NCBI GenBank assembly: GCA_020726005.1
Contig: DYTL01000059.1
Span: 1-5,247 of the forward strand
Reading direction: 5' to 3'
Source: Microcaldota archaeon
GTDB taxonomy: Archaea > Micrarchaeota > Micrarchaeia > Anstonellales > Bilamarchaeaceae
Length of the DNA: 5,247 nucleotides
Positions 1-5,212 of this stretch are shown piece after piece (position 1 is the stretch's first letter; every line of letters starts with the position of its first letter). Made by a program: the position numbers and the translations under genes. The notes under the pieces are model-generated. The model saw nothing but the letters and a program-made list of their open reading frames with translations. It had not been told where the DNA came from and did not search any database.

Positions 1-19
1 TAACATATTAGAATGTAAA

Positions 20-96
20 TGTTTATAAATGTGTTGTTATAGTAAGCGCTTAAGGTTCTTCCATCTTAGTAACCTACCATTATTCTTTTAAGCGTT
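20..96. other. Box A-like site followed by an imperfect stem-loop
   Basis: TTTATAAAT at 20-28 resembles archaeal box A on either strand. About 25 bases downstream, 45-53 pairs with 88-96 (nine pairs, one G-T), enclosing a smaller GGTT/AACC hairpin (54-57 with 71-74). Bases 43-52 (TAAGCGCTTA) are also a perfect ten-base palindrome. The stretch holds no reading frame I recognise. It might be a small structured RNA, the 3' end of the ilvD transcript, or an operator. The rest of the left 158 bases shows nothing else. Confidence 0.25.
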
Positions 97-139
97 CTTT
101 TGTCCAGATAATATTATTAACCGAAAACCATTATATTTA

Positions 140-162
140 TTGATTATACTTAGGACAATCAA
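140..162. terminator. Hairpin at the ilvD stop codon, possible terminator
   Basis: TTGATT (140-145) pairs perfectly with AATCAA (157-162) around an 11-base loop, covering the ilvD TGA stop (159-161). On the plus strand it is followed within two bases by a run of six T (165-170), the arrangement of an intrinsic terminator for transcription coming from the left. For ilvD itself, on the minus strand, the following bases are AT-rich without a T run. Confidence 0.3.
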
Positions 163-1835
163 CATTTTTTGTTAATTTTACGTAGTATGCTCGAACTTTT
201 TTCTCCATAACAATTTATTCTGATAAATTTCTTTCTGTAATTTTCCATGAACAAAGTAGCTTCTCGCTTTGGAGGTTTTGATTCAGAAATTCTTTTCGCG
301 ATTTCTTCATCGCTTAATTTTACATTTAGTTTTCTATTTGGAATATCTATTTCTATTATATCTCCATCACGAATCGCAGATATTGATCCTTTATTATATG
401 CTTCTGGTTCTATATGTCCTATACATAATCCAGAAGTACCACCTGAAAACCGTCCGTCAGTAAGAAGTGCGACTTTCTTGTATCCCGCACCATTTATCGC
501 ATCGGTCGGAGTTAACATTTCCGGCATTCCGGGTGCGCCTGCTGGTCCTTGAAAAGGGAGCACTATTACATCTCCTTCAATAATTTTTCCTTTTTCTATT
601 GCTTCTAAAAGTTCATCTTCACTATAAAAAACGCGCGCTGGTCCAATATGTATCATTAACGAAGACTCCACTGCGGTTTGCTTTACAATTGAACTATGCG
701 CAATATTTCCTTTAAGTACAGCAATGCCTCCTTCCTTATAGTACGGGGTGTTTAAAGGCCGTATTATCTCATCATCAAAAACGCGTCCTTCATAAGCAAT
801 CTCTTTTATTGTTTTTCCATTTACAGTTAGCGAATCTTTAATTTTGTCCTTTAATCTGTTCAACACCGCTGGAATACCTCCTGCTTTATCTATATCAGCC
901 ATTTCGTATATTCCAGCAGGAATAATTTTACAGAGATTTGGAGTTTCCTTTGAAATTTTGTCAAACATATCCACGTTTATTTTAATTCCTGCTTCTTTCG
1001 CAATTGTAAGAATATGCAAAACAGTATTTGTTGAACCACCTATCGCCATATCTATGCGTATTGCGTTCTCAAAAGCCGCAGCAGACATTATCATTTGCGG
1101 TTTTATTTCTTTTTTTACAAGTTCAACTATTCTTTTGCCAGTTTCGTAAGCTTGTTTAAGTTTGAGAGGATCAGTTGCAAGAGTTGTTGCGCATTTAGTT
1201 ATTGACATTCCCAAAGTTTCAGTTACAACGGCCATAGTATTCGCAGTAAAAAGTCCGACGCATGAACCCGCACCACAAGATAAACAAGGAAGCATACTTT
1301 CAGCTTCTTTTTCAGTTATTACACCTTTCTTTACCTTTCCAACAATTCCGAAACCTTTTATCGGGTGATATTTTTCACCATTGATTACGTTTGCTTTCAT
1401 TGGTCCGCCAGTAAGAATTATTGCAGGTAAATTTAATCTTCCAGCGGCTATAAGCATACCTGGAGTAATTTTATCACAATTCGTAATTCCTACCCATCCA
1501 TCTAAACTATGACTAAGCATCATTATTTCTATATTGTCTGCAATATGCTCGCGCGAAGGCAAACTCAAACGCATTTCAATATGCATTGCTATTCCATCGC
1601 AAATACCCGGAACACCCCAAACAAAAGGAATGCCTCCTGCATCTCTTACTCCGCGTGCTGTTTCCTCTGCAAGTAAATTTAAATGAATGTGTCCTGGAAT
1701 AATTGTATTATATGAATTTGCAATTCCTATGAATGGTTTTTCCAACGCGAAATCCTCTTTTTTCAATCCTACGGACATTAAAAGCGCGCGATGTGGAAGC
1801 GTTTCAATTTTGGTTTTTAATATATCGGATTTCAT
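159..1835 (-). CDS. ilvD: Dihydroxy-acid dehydratase (IlvD)
   Basis: This cytosolic Fe-S enzyme dehydrates 2,3-dihydroxy-3-methylbutanoate and its isoleucine counterpart to the 2-keto acids aminated by IlvE. The product is 558 residues, the usual family length. Visible family motifs are PGHIHL (47-52), TNCDK (118-122; C120 is a cluster ligand and K122 the expected carbamylated Mg-binding lysine), CGAGSCVGLFTANTM (187-201; C192 ligand), GGSTNT (266-271) and GRFSGGTSG (461-469; S464 the presumed catalytic base). Gly48 stands where [2Fe-2S]-type members carry a third cysteine, so a [4Fe-4S]-like centre is possible; this is inference. Two features are odd: the usual DGIAMGHxGM reads DGIAMHIEM (80-88) and is one residue short, and the C-terminus lacks the usual SSAxxGA motif. 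The ATG at 1835 fits the family N-terminus, with Pro-His-Arg at residues 14-16. It starts 20 bases after a broken gene on the same strand and is probably transcribed separately from ilvE. The identification is secure. Confidence 0.96.
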   Translation of the reverse strand: MKSDILKTKIETLPHRALLMSVGLKKEDFALEKPFIGIANSYNTIIPGHIHLNLLAEETARGVRDAGGIPFVWGVPGICDGIAMHIEMRLSLPSREHIADNIEIMMLSHSLDGWVGITNCDKITPGMLIAAGRLNLPAIILTGGPMKANVINGEKYHPIKGFGIVGKVKKGVITEKEAESMLPCLSCGAGSCVGLFTANTMAVVTETLGMSITKCATTLATDPLKLKQAYETGKRIVELVKKEIKPQMIMSAAAFENAIRIDMAIGGSTNTVLHILTIAKEAGIKINVDMFDKISKETPNLCKIIPAGIYEMADIDKAGGIPAVLNRLKDKIKDSLTVNGKTIKEIAYEGRVFDDEIIRPLNTPYYKEGGIAVLKGNIAHSSIVKQTAVESSLMIHIGPARVFYSEDELLEAIEKGKIIEGDVIVLPFQGPAGAPGMPEMLTPTDAINGAGYKKVALLTDGRFSGGTSGLCIGHIEPEAYNKGSISAIRDGDIIEIDIPNRKLNVKLSDEEIAKRISESKPPKREATLFMENYRKKFIRINCYGEKSSSILRKINKKC

Positions 1836-1851
1836 AAAATCAATTTTTTCG

Positions 1852-1863
1852 AGTATTATACAT
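1852..1863 (-). promoter_or_regulatory. Possible TATA box of ilvD
   Basis: On the minus strand the sequence TGTATAATAC (1854-1860 core) lies about 22 bases before the ilvD ATG, roughly where an archaeal TATA box would sit for a leaderless or nearly leaderless transcript. It overlaps the last codons of the AlbA/HATPase remnant. It is slightly closer to the ATG than the usual 25-27 bases, and the region is AT-rich, so a chance match is possible. No Shine-Dalgarno sequence precedes the ATG. Confidence 0.3.
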
Positions 1864-2100
1864 CTTCAAAACGAAATTCTAGATCGCGAAGACCGGATTT
1901 TTTCAATTCATTAATTATTTTTGGAACTCTTGTTCATAGTCCTTCAACAAACTTACTCCAAAAATAAAATGTCCTCCACCAGTATTTGCAAATACACAGA
2001 GTATTTCAGAAATTTCAAAATTAGAAGAACATTCTTCTTTAAATTCGATTTCCGTATTTTCTCTATTTTTTATGAACTCTAATATCTATTCTTTTTTCAT
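1856..2100 (-). pseudogene. Remnant of an AlbA_2 (Schlafen-type)/HATPase_c_4 putative transcriptional regulator, internally deleted
   Basis: From ATG at 2098-2100 the minus strand reads MKKE, then a TAG stop (2086-2088), then ILEFIKNRENTEIEFKEE and CVFANTGGGHFIFGV (to 1954). These match the ExxxxEFKE and AFANTxGGxxxxGV motifs that define the AlbA_2 domain at the N-terminus of 'divergent AAA-4' RecG-like or Schlafen-type proteins. Reading then jumps frame near 1950-1954 to KFVEGL, a TGA (1934-1936) where the family usually has Gly, TRVPKIINELKKSGL and RDLEFRFEDV, ending at TAA (1856-1858). That second block resembles the C-terminal GxGxxRIIxExxxxGLxxPEF segment of the same protein class. Full-length relatives are several hundred residues, so most of the middle is missing. 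Two nonsense codons, a frame change and the deletion make it non-functional. The family assignment rests on remembered motifs. Confidence 0.7.
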
Positions 2101-2120
2101 TTTATTTCAACCACTTTAAG

Positions 2121-2186
2121 TTAAAGTAATCTTGAAGTAATTTAAATAGTTTTCTATTTTATAGACCTCCACATAAATTACTTTAA
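2121..2186. repeat. Nested inverted repeat between two broken genes
   Basis: Bases 2132-2144 pair with 2174-2186 (13 pairs, one of them G-T), enclosing AAATAG-TTTT-CTATTT (2144-2159), a smaller perfect hairpin sharing base 2144. A second copy of the left arm, TTAAAGTAAT at 2121-2130, is also a perfect 10-base complement of 2177-2186, so two alternative foldings exist. The arms are almost wholly A/T. The structure lies exactly between the minus-strand AlbA remnant and the plus-strand HEAT remnant. It could be a transcription terminator, the end of a lost mobile element, or chance in AT-rich DNA. Confidence 0.45.
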
Positions 2187-2411
2187 TTTTAGTATTTAAA
2201 AATAGAAATCCAGATGTGCGCATAAAGGTTATTGAGGAACTCGGAAAAATAAAAATAATGTCTTCAAATGATTACAATAAAAGATATAAAGTTTTAAATC
2301 AGTTATTAGAAAAAAGAATCGGATAATAATGTAAGAGAGAAGATTAACAAAGTATTACAAATTTTAAGTAGCGATATCAAATTCAAATTGAAGAACCCCT
2401 ATAATCATTAA
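2177..2411 (+). pseudogene. HEAT-repeat protein fragment, frameshifted
   Basis: The plus strand is open from 2177 and reads FKNRNPDVRIKVIEELGKIK and then YNKRYKVLNQLLEKRIG before TAA at 2324-2326. Stepping by one base, the overlapping frame continues DNNVREKINKVLQILSSDIK to a TAA at 2409-2411. The pattern NPDVRxKVIEELGKI followed about 35 residues later by DNNVREKINKVLxIL is what successive HEAT/PBS-lyase-like repeats look like: Asp/Asn, then Val-Arg at the start of a helix. The two halves sit in different frames with the break at about 2320-2324, and no good start codon precedes the first repeat, so this is read as a decayed fragment. HEAT repeats mediate protein contacts and do not by themselves give a function. 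Short HEAT matches can arise by chance, so certainty is moderate. Confidence 0.45.
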
Positions 2412-2450
2412 AGAAAATCCGTCCAAATGCCTAAAACAATGCGTATCGTA

Positions 2451-3374
2451 TTAAACCAACGTAAGCCAATTCATATAATTTTTGTCCAATCCTTTAACTG
2501 CATCTAAATATTTCTTTTGAAGTATAGTTGTAATCGGACCACGTACACCATTGTCAATATTTTTTCCATCTATACTTTTTACAGGAGTAACTTCTGCTGC
2601 AGTGCCTGTCATAAATATTTCATCTGCAGAATAAAGGTCTTCTTTTATTAGCGTGCGTTCTGAAACAACAAATTTTTCATTTTTAGCGATTTGTATTACA
2701 CTATTTCGCGTTATGCCTGCAAGAATATCTTCTGAGATCGGAGGCGTAAATATTTCCTTATTTTTTATAATAAATATATTTTCACCGGAACCTTCGGCAA
2801 TGCGTTCGTTTATATTAAGCATTATCGCTTCATCATATCCTGCTTTTTTTGCTTCGGTTTTGGCAAGTACAGAATTTATATATTGACCTGTTGCTTTTAT
2901 ATGAGGTGGAATTATTTTTGCGTTTATTCTTCTCCAACTGGAAATCATGCATGTTATTCCGGTTTCCATTTTCTTTTCATCAAAATATTTACCCATATTT
3001 ATAGCGATTATTGCAATTTGAACAGGTGCATTGGTAGGATCAACACCAATTGGTCCTGCACCACGAAAAACAATCGGTCGTAAATAACATTCTTCCAATT
3101 TATTTTCGTGTACAACCTCTTTAGCTGCGGTTTCTATTTGATTAAGAGAATAAGGAATCTTCATCCCATAAAATTTGGAACCGTTTTCAAGCCGTATAAG
3201 ATGATCGCGCAATCGAAAAATCGCAGGGCCCTGTATGGTTTTATAGCACCTTATTCCTTCAAAAACTCCTGTACCATAATGAAGCGCGTGCGTCATTATA
3301 TGCACATTTGCGCGTTCACTATCAATAATTTTTCCGTTCATCCAGATTTTTTTCGGTTTTTTAGATTCAAACAT
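2451..3374 (-). CDS. ilvE: Branched-chain amino acid aminotransferase (IlvE)
   Basis: A cytosolic, PLP-dependent class IV aminotransferase that moves the amino group between glutamate and the keto acids of valine, leucine and isoleucine. The product is 307 residues, normal for the family. It opens with the expected IWMNGKIIDSERANVHIMTH (10-29) and ALHYGTGVFEGIR (30-42). The PLP-binding lysine is K160 in PPHIKATGQYINS (156-168). AEGSGENIF (193-201) carries cofactor-binding E194, and MTGTAAEVTPV (255-265) forms the phosphate-binding and class-defining loop. The YxxAVKGxxxxxxNWLTLV end matches complete members, so nothing is truncated. The ATG at 3374 gives the standard short leader before the first strand. 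It is divergent from serS and upstream of ilvD on the same strand, but 615 bases of debris separate the two. The annotation as a branched-chain rather than D-amino-acid enzyme follows from the EGIR and GTAAEVTPV motifs and the ilvD neighbour. Confidence 0.95.
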   Translation of the reverse strand: MFESKKPKKIWMNGKIIDSERANVHIMTHALHYGTGVFEGIRCYKTIQGPAIFRLRDHLIRLENGSKFYGMKIPYSLNQIETAAKEVVHENKLEECYLRPIVFRGAGPIGVDPTNAPVQIAIIAINMGKYFDEKKMETGITCMISSWRRINAKIIPPHIKATGQYINSVLAKTEAKKAGYDEAIMLNINERIAEGSGENIFIIKNKEIFTPPISEDILAGITRNSVIQIAKNEKFVVSERTLIKEDLYSADEIFMTGTAAEVTPVKSIDGKNIDNGVRGPITTILQKKYLDAVKGLDKNYMNWLTLV

Positions 3375-3400
3375 AAAAATACCAAATAGGGCTTTTTTAT

Positions 3401-3414
3401 TATTAATTTAAAAG
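3401..3414 (-). promoter_or_regulatory. Possible TATA box of ilvE
   Basis: On the minus strand, CTTTTAAATTAATA lies about 30-38 bases before the ilvE ATG. This matches an archaeal box A core of TTTWAA type and would give a leader of a few bases. A second AT-rich match, TTTTATATTTTAAA, lies further upstream at about 3423-3436. There is no Shine-Dalgarno sequence before the ATG. The choice between the two boxes is uncertain because the whole stretch is A/T. Confidence 0.35.
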
Positions 3415-3463
3415 GTAAACGTTTAAAATATAAAATGTTTAATTTTCCTTTTAATTTTTAGAA

Positions 3464-3685
3464 TGTCCTTTTCAAACATGATTAGGTGCATAAAATTGAA
3501 AGTTCAAATGCGGAAGTTGTAGTATAAAACTCCATGCAGACCTAAACGCTGCACGAAACATCGCTCAAGCAGGTATATCTTGCCTAAGCAGATTCTCTGT
3601 CAATGAGCCAAATGTAGCACCGACGAGTTCTGTAAGGAACGATGAGAATGAAGTAGTTACAAGTCCACCTCCTTTAGGTGAGTAA
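3464..3685 (+). pseudogene. tnpB: 3' remnant of tnpB (IS200/IS605-type RNA-guided nuclease)
   Basis: The plus strand from 3500 reads KFKCGSC (cysteines at 3509-3511 and 3518-3520), then HADLNAARNIAQAG (3533-3574), then a polar tail with NEPNVAPTSSVRN (3602-3640) and a TAA at 3683-3685. The second CxxC of the zinc finger followed by the (A)DxNAARNI block is the hallmark C-terminus of TnpB. The Asp at 3539-3541 is the third RuvC catalytic residue. The SSVRN-type tail is familiar from archaeal copies. Upstream in the same frame, TGA (3479), TAA (3491) and TGA (3497) interrupt, with a possible first zinc-finger Cys-Pro at 3464. Everything before it, including the other RuvC catalytic residues, is gone. 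No tnpA is present, so this is a dead element. The ORF ends 64 bases before serS. The family call is firm; the left boundary is not. Confidence 0.85.
3666..3680 (+). repeat. Hairpin at the tnpB 3' end, likely IS right-end structure
   Basis: CACCT (3666-3670) and AGGTG (3676-3680) form a perfect five-base-pair stem around CCTTT, overlapping the last codons and lying just before the stop of the tnpB remnant. IS200/IS605 elements carry a subterminal hairpin at the right end, recognised by TnpA, and the same region forms the 3' part of the omega (guide) RNA. The position and small loop fit that role. Without a complete element the exact transposon end cannot be set. Confidence 0.55.
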
Positions 3686-3708
3686 TTGATTTGGTTGCAT
3701 ATACCATA

Positions 3709-3720
3709 GATATTTTAATC
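3709..3720 (+). promoter_or_regulatory. Possible TATA box of serS
   Basis: GATATTTTAATC lies 30-41 bases before the serS ATG, the distance expected for an archaeal box A that gives a leader of about ten bases. It falls between the tnpB right-end hairpin and the gene, so the remnant's edge abuts the serS promoter. No Shine-Dalgarno sequence is visible between it and the ATG. The match is only to an AT-rich consensus. Confidence 0.35.
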
Positions 3721-3749
3721 CCAAATAGAAATAATATCCAGTGCTACGA

Positions 3750-5003
3750 ATGTTTGATATAAAAATTGTTCGGAATAATCCGGAATTACTTGAAAATGCG
3801 TTGAAAAATAGGCAATATGATTTTTTAGTAGTAAATAAGCTTGTCGAAATGGACAAAAAATGGAGAGAAAACAAAAAAGAAGAGGATAAATTGCGTGCGG
3901 AAAGAAATAAATTGGGTTTTGTAATTTCCGATGCAAAAAAGAAAAATCAAAACGCTGAAGAATTTGTAAAAAAAAGCGGAGAAATAAGTGCAAGGATAAA
4001 AAAACTTAGCGAGGAAGTTGAAAAATTAGAAAAGGAAATTCAGAATATAATACTTAATATTCCAAACGTTCCACACGAAAGCGTGCCAATAGGAAAAGAC
4101 GAAACGTTTAATATAGAAATAAGAAAATGGGGCGAGCCAACAAAAACTTCAAAAAATATTCTTTCTCATGATATAATTGGAGAAAAATTAGGACTTATAG
4201 ATTTTGAGAGAGGTGCAAAATTAAGCGGTCATAGATTTACAATAATGTTCGGCGCACTCGCAAAACTTGAGCGGGCAATTGCAAATTTTATGCTTAATGT
4301 GCACATTTCGCGCGGTTATACTGAAGTATGGGTTCCGCATTTAGTAAAAAGCGAAATTATGTACGGTACCGGACAGCTTCCCAAATTTGCTAACGATCAA
4401 TATAAAACAGATGATGATTTGTGGCTTATTCCTACTGCGGAAGTTCCATTAACTAATATTCATGCAGAAGAAGTCGTCGCACTTCCTAAAAAATACACTG
4501 CGTTTACTCCATGCTATAGAAAAGAAGCAGGCGCTTATGGAAAAGACATAACCGGAATGATAAGGCAGCACCAATTTGATAAAGTAGAATTAGTGAAACT
4601 TTCTCAGGTAGAAAAAAGTTTTGATGAATTGGAAGGACTTGTGCACGACGCAGAATATGTTTTACAATTACTTGAACTTCCATACAGAACAGTACTTTTG
4701 TGTACAGGAGATCTGGGATTCGCAAGCGCAAAGACATATGATATAGAAGTTTGGATTCCAAGTCAGGATAAATACCGTGAAATTTCATCGTGCAGCAATT
4801 GTACTGATTTTCAATCGCGGAGAGCGAACATAAAATATCGGGATAACGATGAATTAAAATTTGCGCATACACTTAACGGTAGCGGCCTTGCAGTAGGAAG
4901 AACGCTTATCGCAATTCTTGAAAATTATCAAGATAAAGGGGGGATTGTTATTCCAAAAGTTCTACACGATTATATAGGTATGGAACGAATAGATTTTCCA
5001 TAG
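3750..5003 (+). CDS. serS: Seryl-tRNA synthetase (SerRS), common type
   Basis: A cytosolic class II synthetase that activates serine and charges tRNA-Ser (and tRNA-Sec where present). The product is 417 residues from the ATG at 3750, normal length. MFDIKIVRNNPELLENALKN matches the family N-terminus, so this ATG is preferred over an in-frame GTG nine bases earlier (3741). Residues 30-105 form the lysine/glutamate-rich antiparallel coiled coil that grips the tRNA long arm. TAEVPLTN (229-236) binds serine. Motif 2 is YRKEAGAYGKDITGMIRQHQF (257-277) with R258 and E260. EISSCSNCTDFQSRR (344-358) and motif 3, NGSGLAVGRTLIAILE (376-391) with R384, bind ATP. It is the common bacterial/archaeal type, not the rare zinc-dependent methanogen form. 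The end, PKVLHDYIGMERIDFP, is complete. It is divergent from ilvE and converges directly on a small minus-strand frame. Confidence 0.97.
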   Translation: MFDIKIVRNNPELLENALKNRQYDFLVVNKLVEMDKKWRENKKEEDKLRAERNKLGFVISDAKKKNQNAEEFVKKSGEISARIKKLSEEVEKLEKEIQNIILNIPNVPHESVPIGKDETFNIEIRKWGEPTKTSKNILSHDIIGEKLGLIDFERGAKLSGHRFTIMFGALAKLERAIANFMLNVHISRGYTEVWVPHLVKSEIMYGTGQLPKFANDQYKTDDDLWLIPTAEVPLTNIHAEEVVALPKKYTAFTPCYRKEAGAYGKDITGMIRQHQFDKVELVKLSQVEKSFDELEGLVHDAEYVLQLLELPYRTVLLCTGDLGFASAKTYDIEVWIPSQDKYREISSCSNCTDFQSRRANIKYRDNDELKFAHTLNGSGLAVGRTLIAILENYQDKGGIVIPKVLHDYIGMERIDFP

Positions 5004-5159
5004 TCAACTACCTCTGATTGAAATTTGGTACTCGAATCCATAAGAAAGAATCTCGTCGCAAGCATTATTGTATGTTAGAATGGTTGATGTTATATTCGAA
5101 TCCATATCCAGTAATTCCGAACATCTTCTACAACTAAACCATTCGCGCGAACCGAACAT
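5004..5159 (-). CDS. Small zinc-finger-like ORF, possible fragment of a Fur-family regulator
   Basis: The minus strand is open for 51 codons from ATG (5157-5159) to TGA (5004-5006), filling the gap to the serS stop with no spare base. The protein begins MFGSREWFSCRRCSELLD (C10, C13) and ends YGFEYQISIRGS. The arrangement hydrophobic-x-CxxC-x4-D, then a GF, then an amphipathic strand ending in Gly, recalls the dimerisation and metal-binding half of Fur/PerR proteins (FxCxxCGKIID ... GFxVxxxxIxIYGxC). The TGA falls one residue after the Gly, about where the next family cysteine would be. Spacing differs: about five residues more between D18 and GF and three fewer afterwards. The DNA-binding half is absent; a TAG precedes the ATG in frame. 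It may be a decayed fragment, a tiny zinc-binding protein, or a chance frame. I do not recognise it with certainty. Confidence 0.35.
   Translation of the reverse strand: MFGSREWFSCRRCSELLDMDSNITSTILTYNNACDEILSYGFEYQISIRGS
5032..5106 (+). repeat. Two copies of TCGAATCCATA
   Basis: An identical 11-base word occurs at 5032-5042 and 5096-5106 in direct orientation, 64 bases apart, within the small minus-strand ORF. The copies fall in different frames of that ORF, so they do not reflect a repeated peptide. The TTCGAATCC core resembles a tRNA T-loop, but neither copy is flanked by a T-stem or acceptor stem. Confidence 0.4.
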
Positions 5160-5181
5160 TATGTTGGTTTTATAATTAAAC

Positions 5182-5204
5182 TATTTTTCGCGTTTTTTAG
5201 CGAA
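5182..5204 (+). terminator. Possible T-rich terminator after serS
   Basis: The plus strand carries TATTTTTCGCGTTTTTTAGCGAA, two T runs of five and six bases. The second lies in the loop of a short TTCGC/GCGAA hairpin (5187-5191 with 5200-5204). Archaeal transcription often stops at T-runs, so this could end the serS transcript, although it is about 180 bases past the stop codon and immediately before a box A. Confidence 0.3.
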
Positions 5205-5212
5205 TTTATATA
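5205..5212 (+). promoter_or_regulatory. Perfect archaeal box A (TTTATATA) near the right edge
   Basis: TTTATATA matches the archaeal box A consensus, and the preceding GCGAA could be a purine-rich BRE. Transcription would start about 25-27 bases downstream, at roughly 5233-5236, so the gene it serves begins at the edge or beyond the window. The last seven bases, GCGGATT (5241-5247), would fit a tRNA acceptor strand, but nothing more can be seen. The box is also nearly symmetric, so on the minus strand it could serve the 51-codon ORF about 50 bases away. Confidence 0.45.

Noticed and set aside
35..96. H/ACA-like guide RNA on the minus strand (ACA trinucleotide downstream of the 45-96 stem)
   Set aside because: The upper stem is only four pairs, no K-turn is evident, and the ACA is not adjacent to the lower stem.
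1687..1914. 75-codon plus-strand frame over the start of ilvD
   Set aside because: It is antisense to well-conserved IlvD codons, and its continuation runs antisense to the AlbA/HATPase remnant; no motif supports it.
3741..3749. GTG start for serS nine bases upstream
   Set aside because: The family N-terminus begins with Met-(Leu/Phe)-Asp-Ile-Lys, which matches the ATG at 3750; the upstream codons add residues not seen in relatives.
3674..3993. Two minus-strand frames over the serS N-terminus
   Set aside because: They are hydrophobic, Phe/Leu-rich translations produced by the complement of the Lys/Glu-rich SerRS coiled coil.
4504..4872. 122-codon open frame on the minus strand inside serS
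   Set aside because: It lies wholly antisense to conserved SerRS motifs, and its translation shows no recognisable domain; it is a shadow of serS codon use.
5030..5110. tRNA T-loop-like TTCGAATCC sequences
   Set aside because: Neither copy has a five-base T-stem or acceptor pairing around it, and the stretch lies within an open minus-strand frame.
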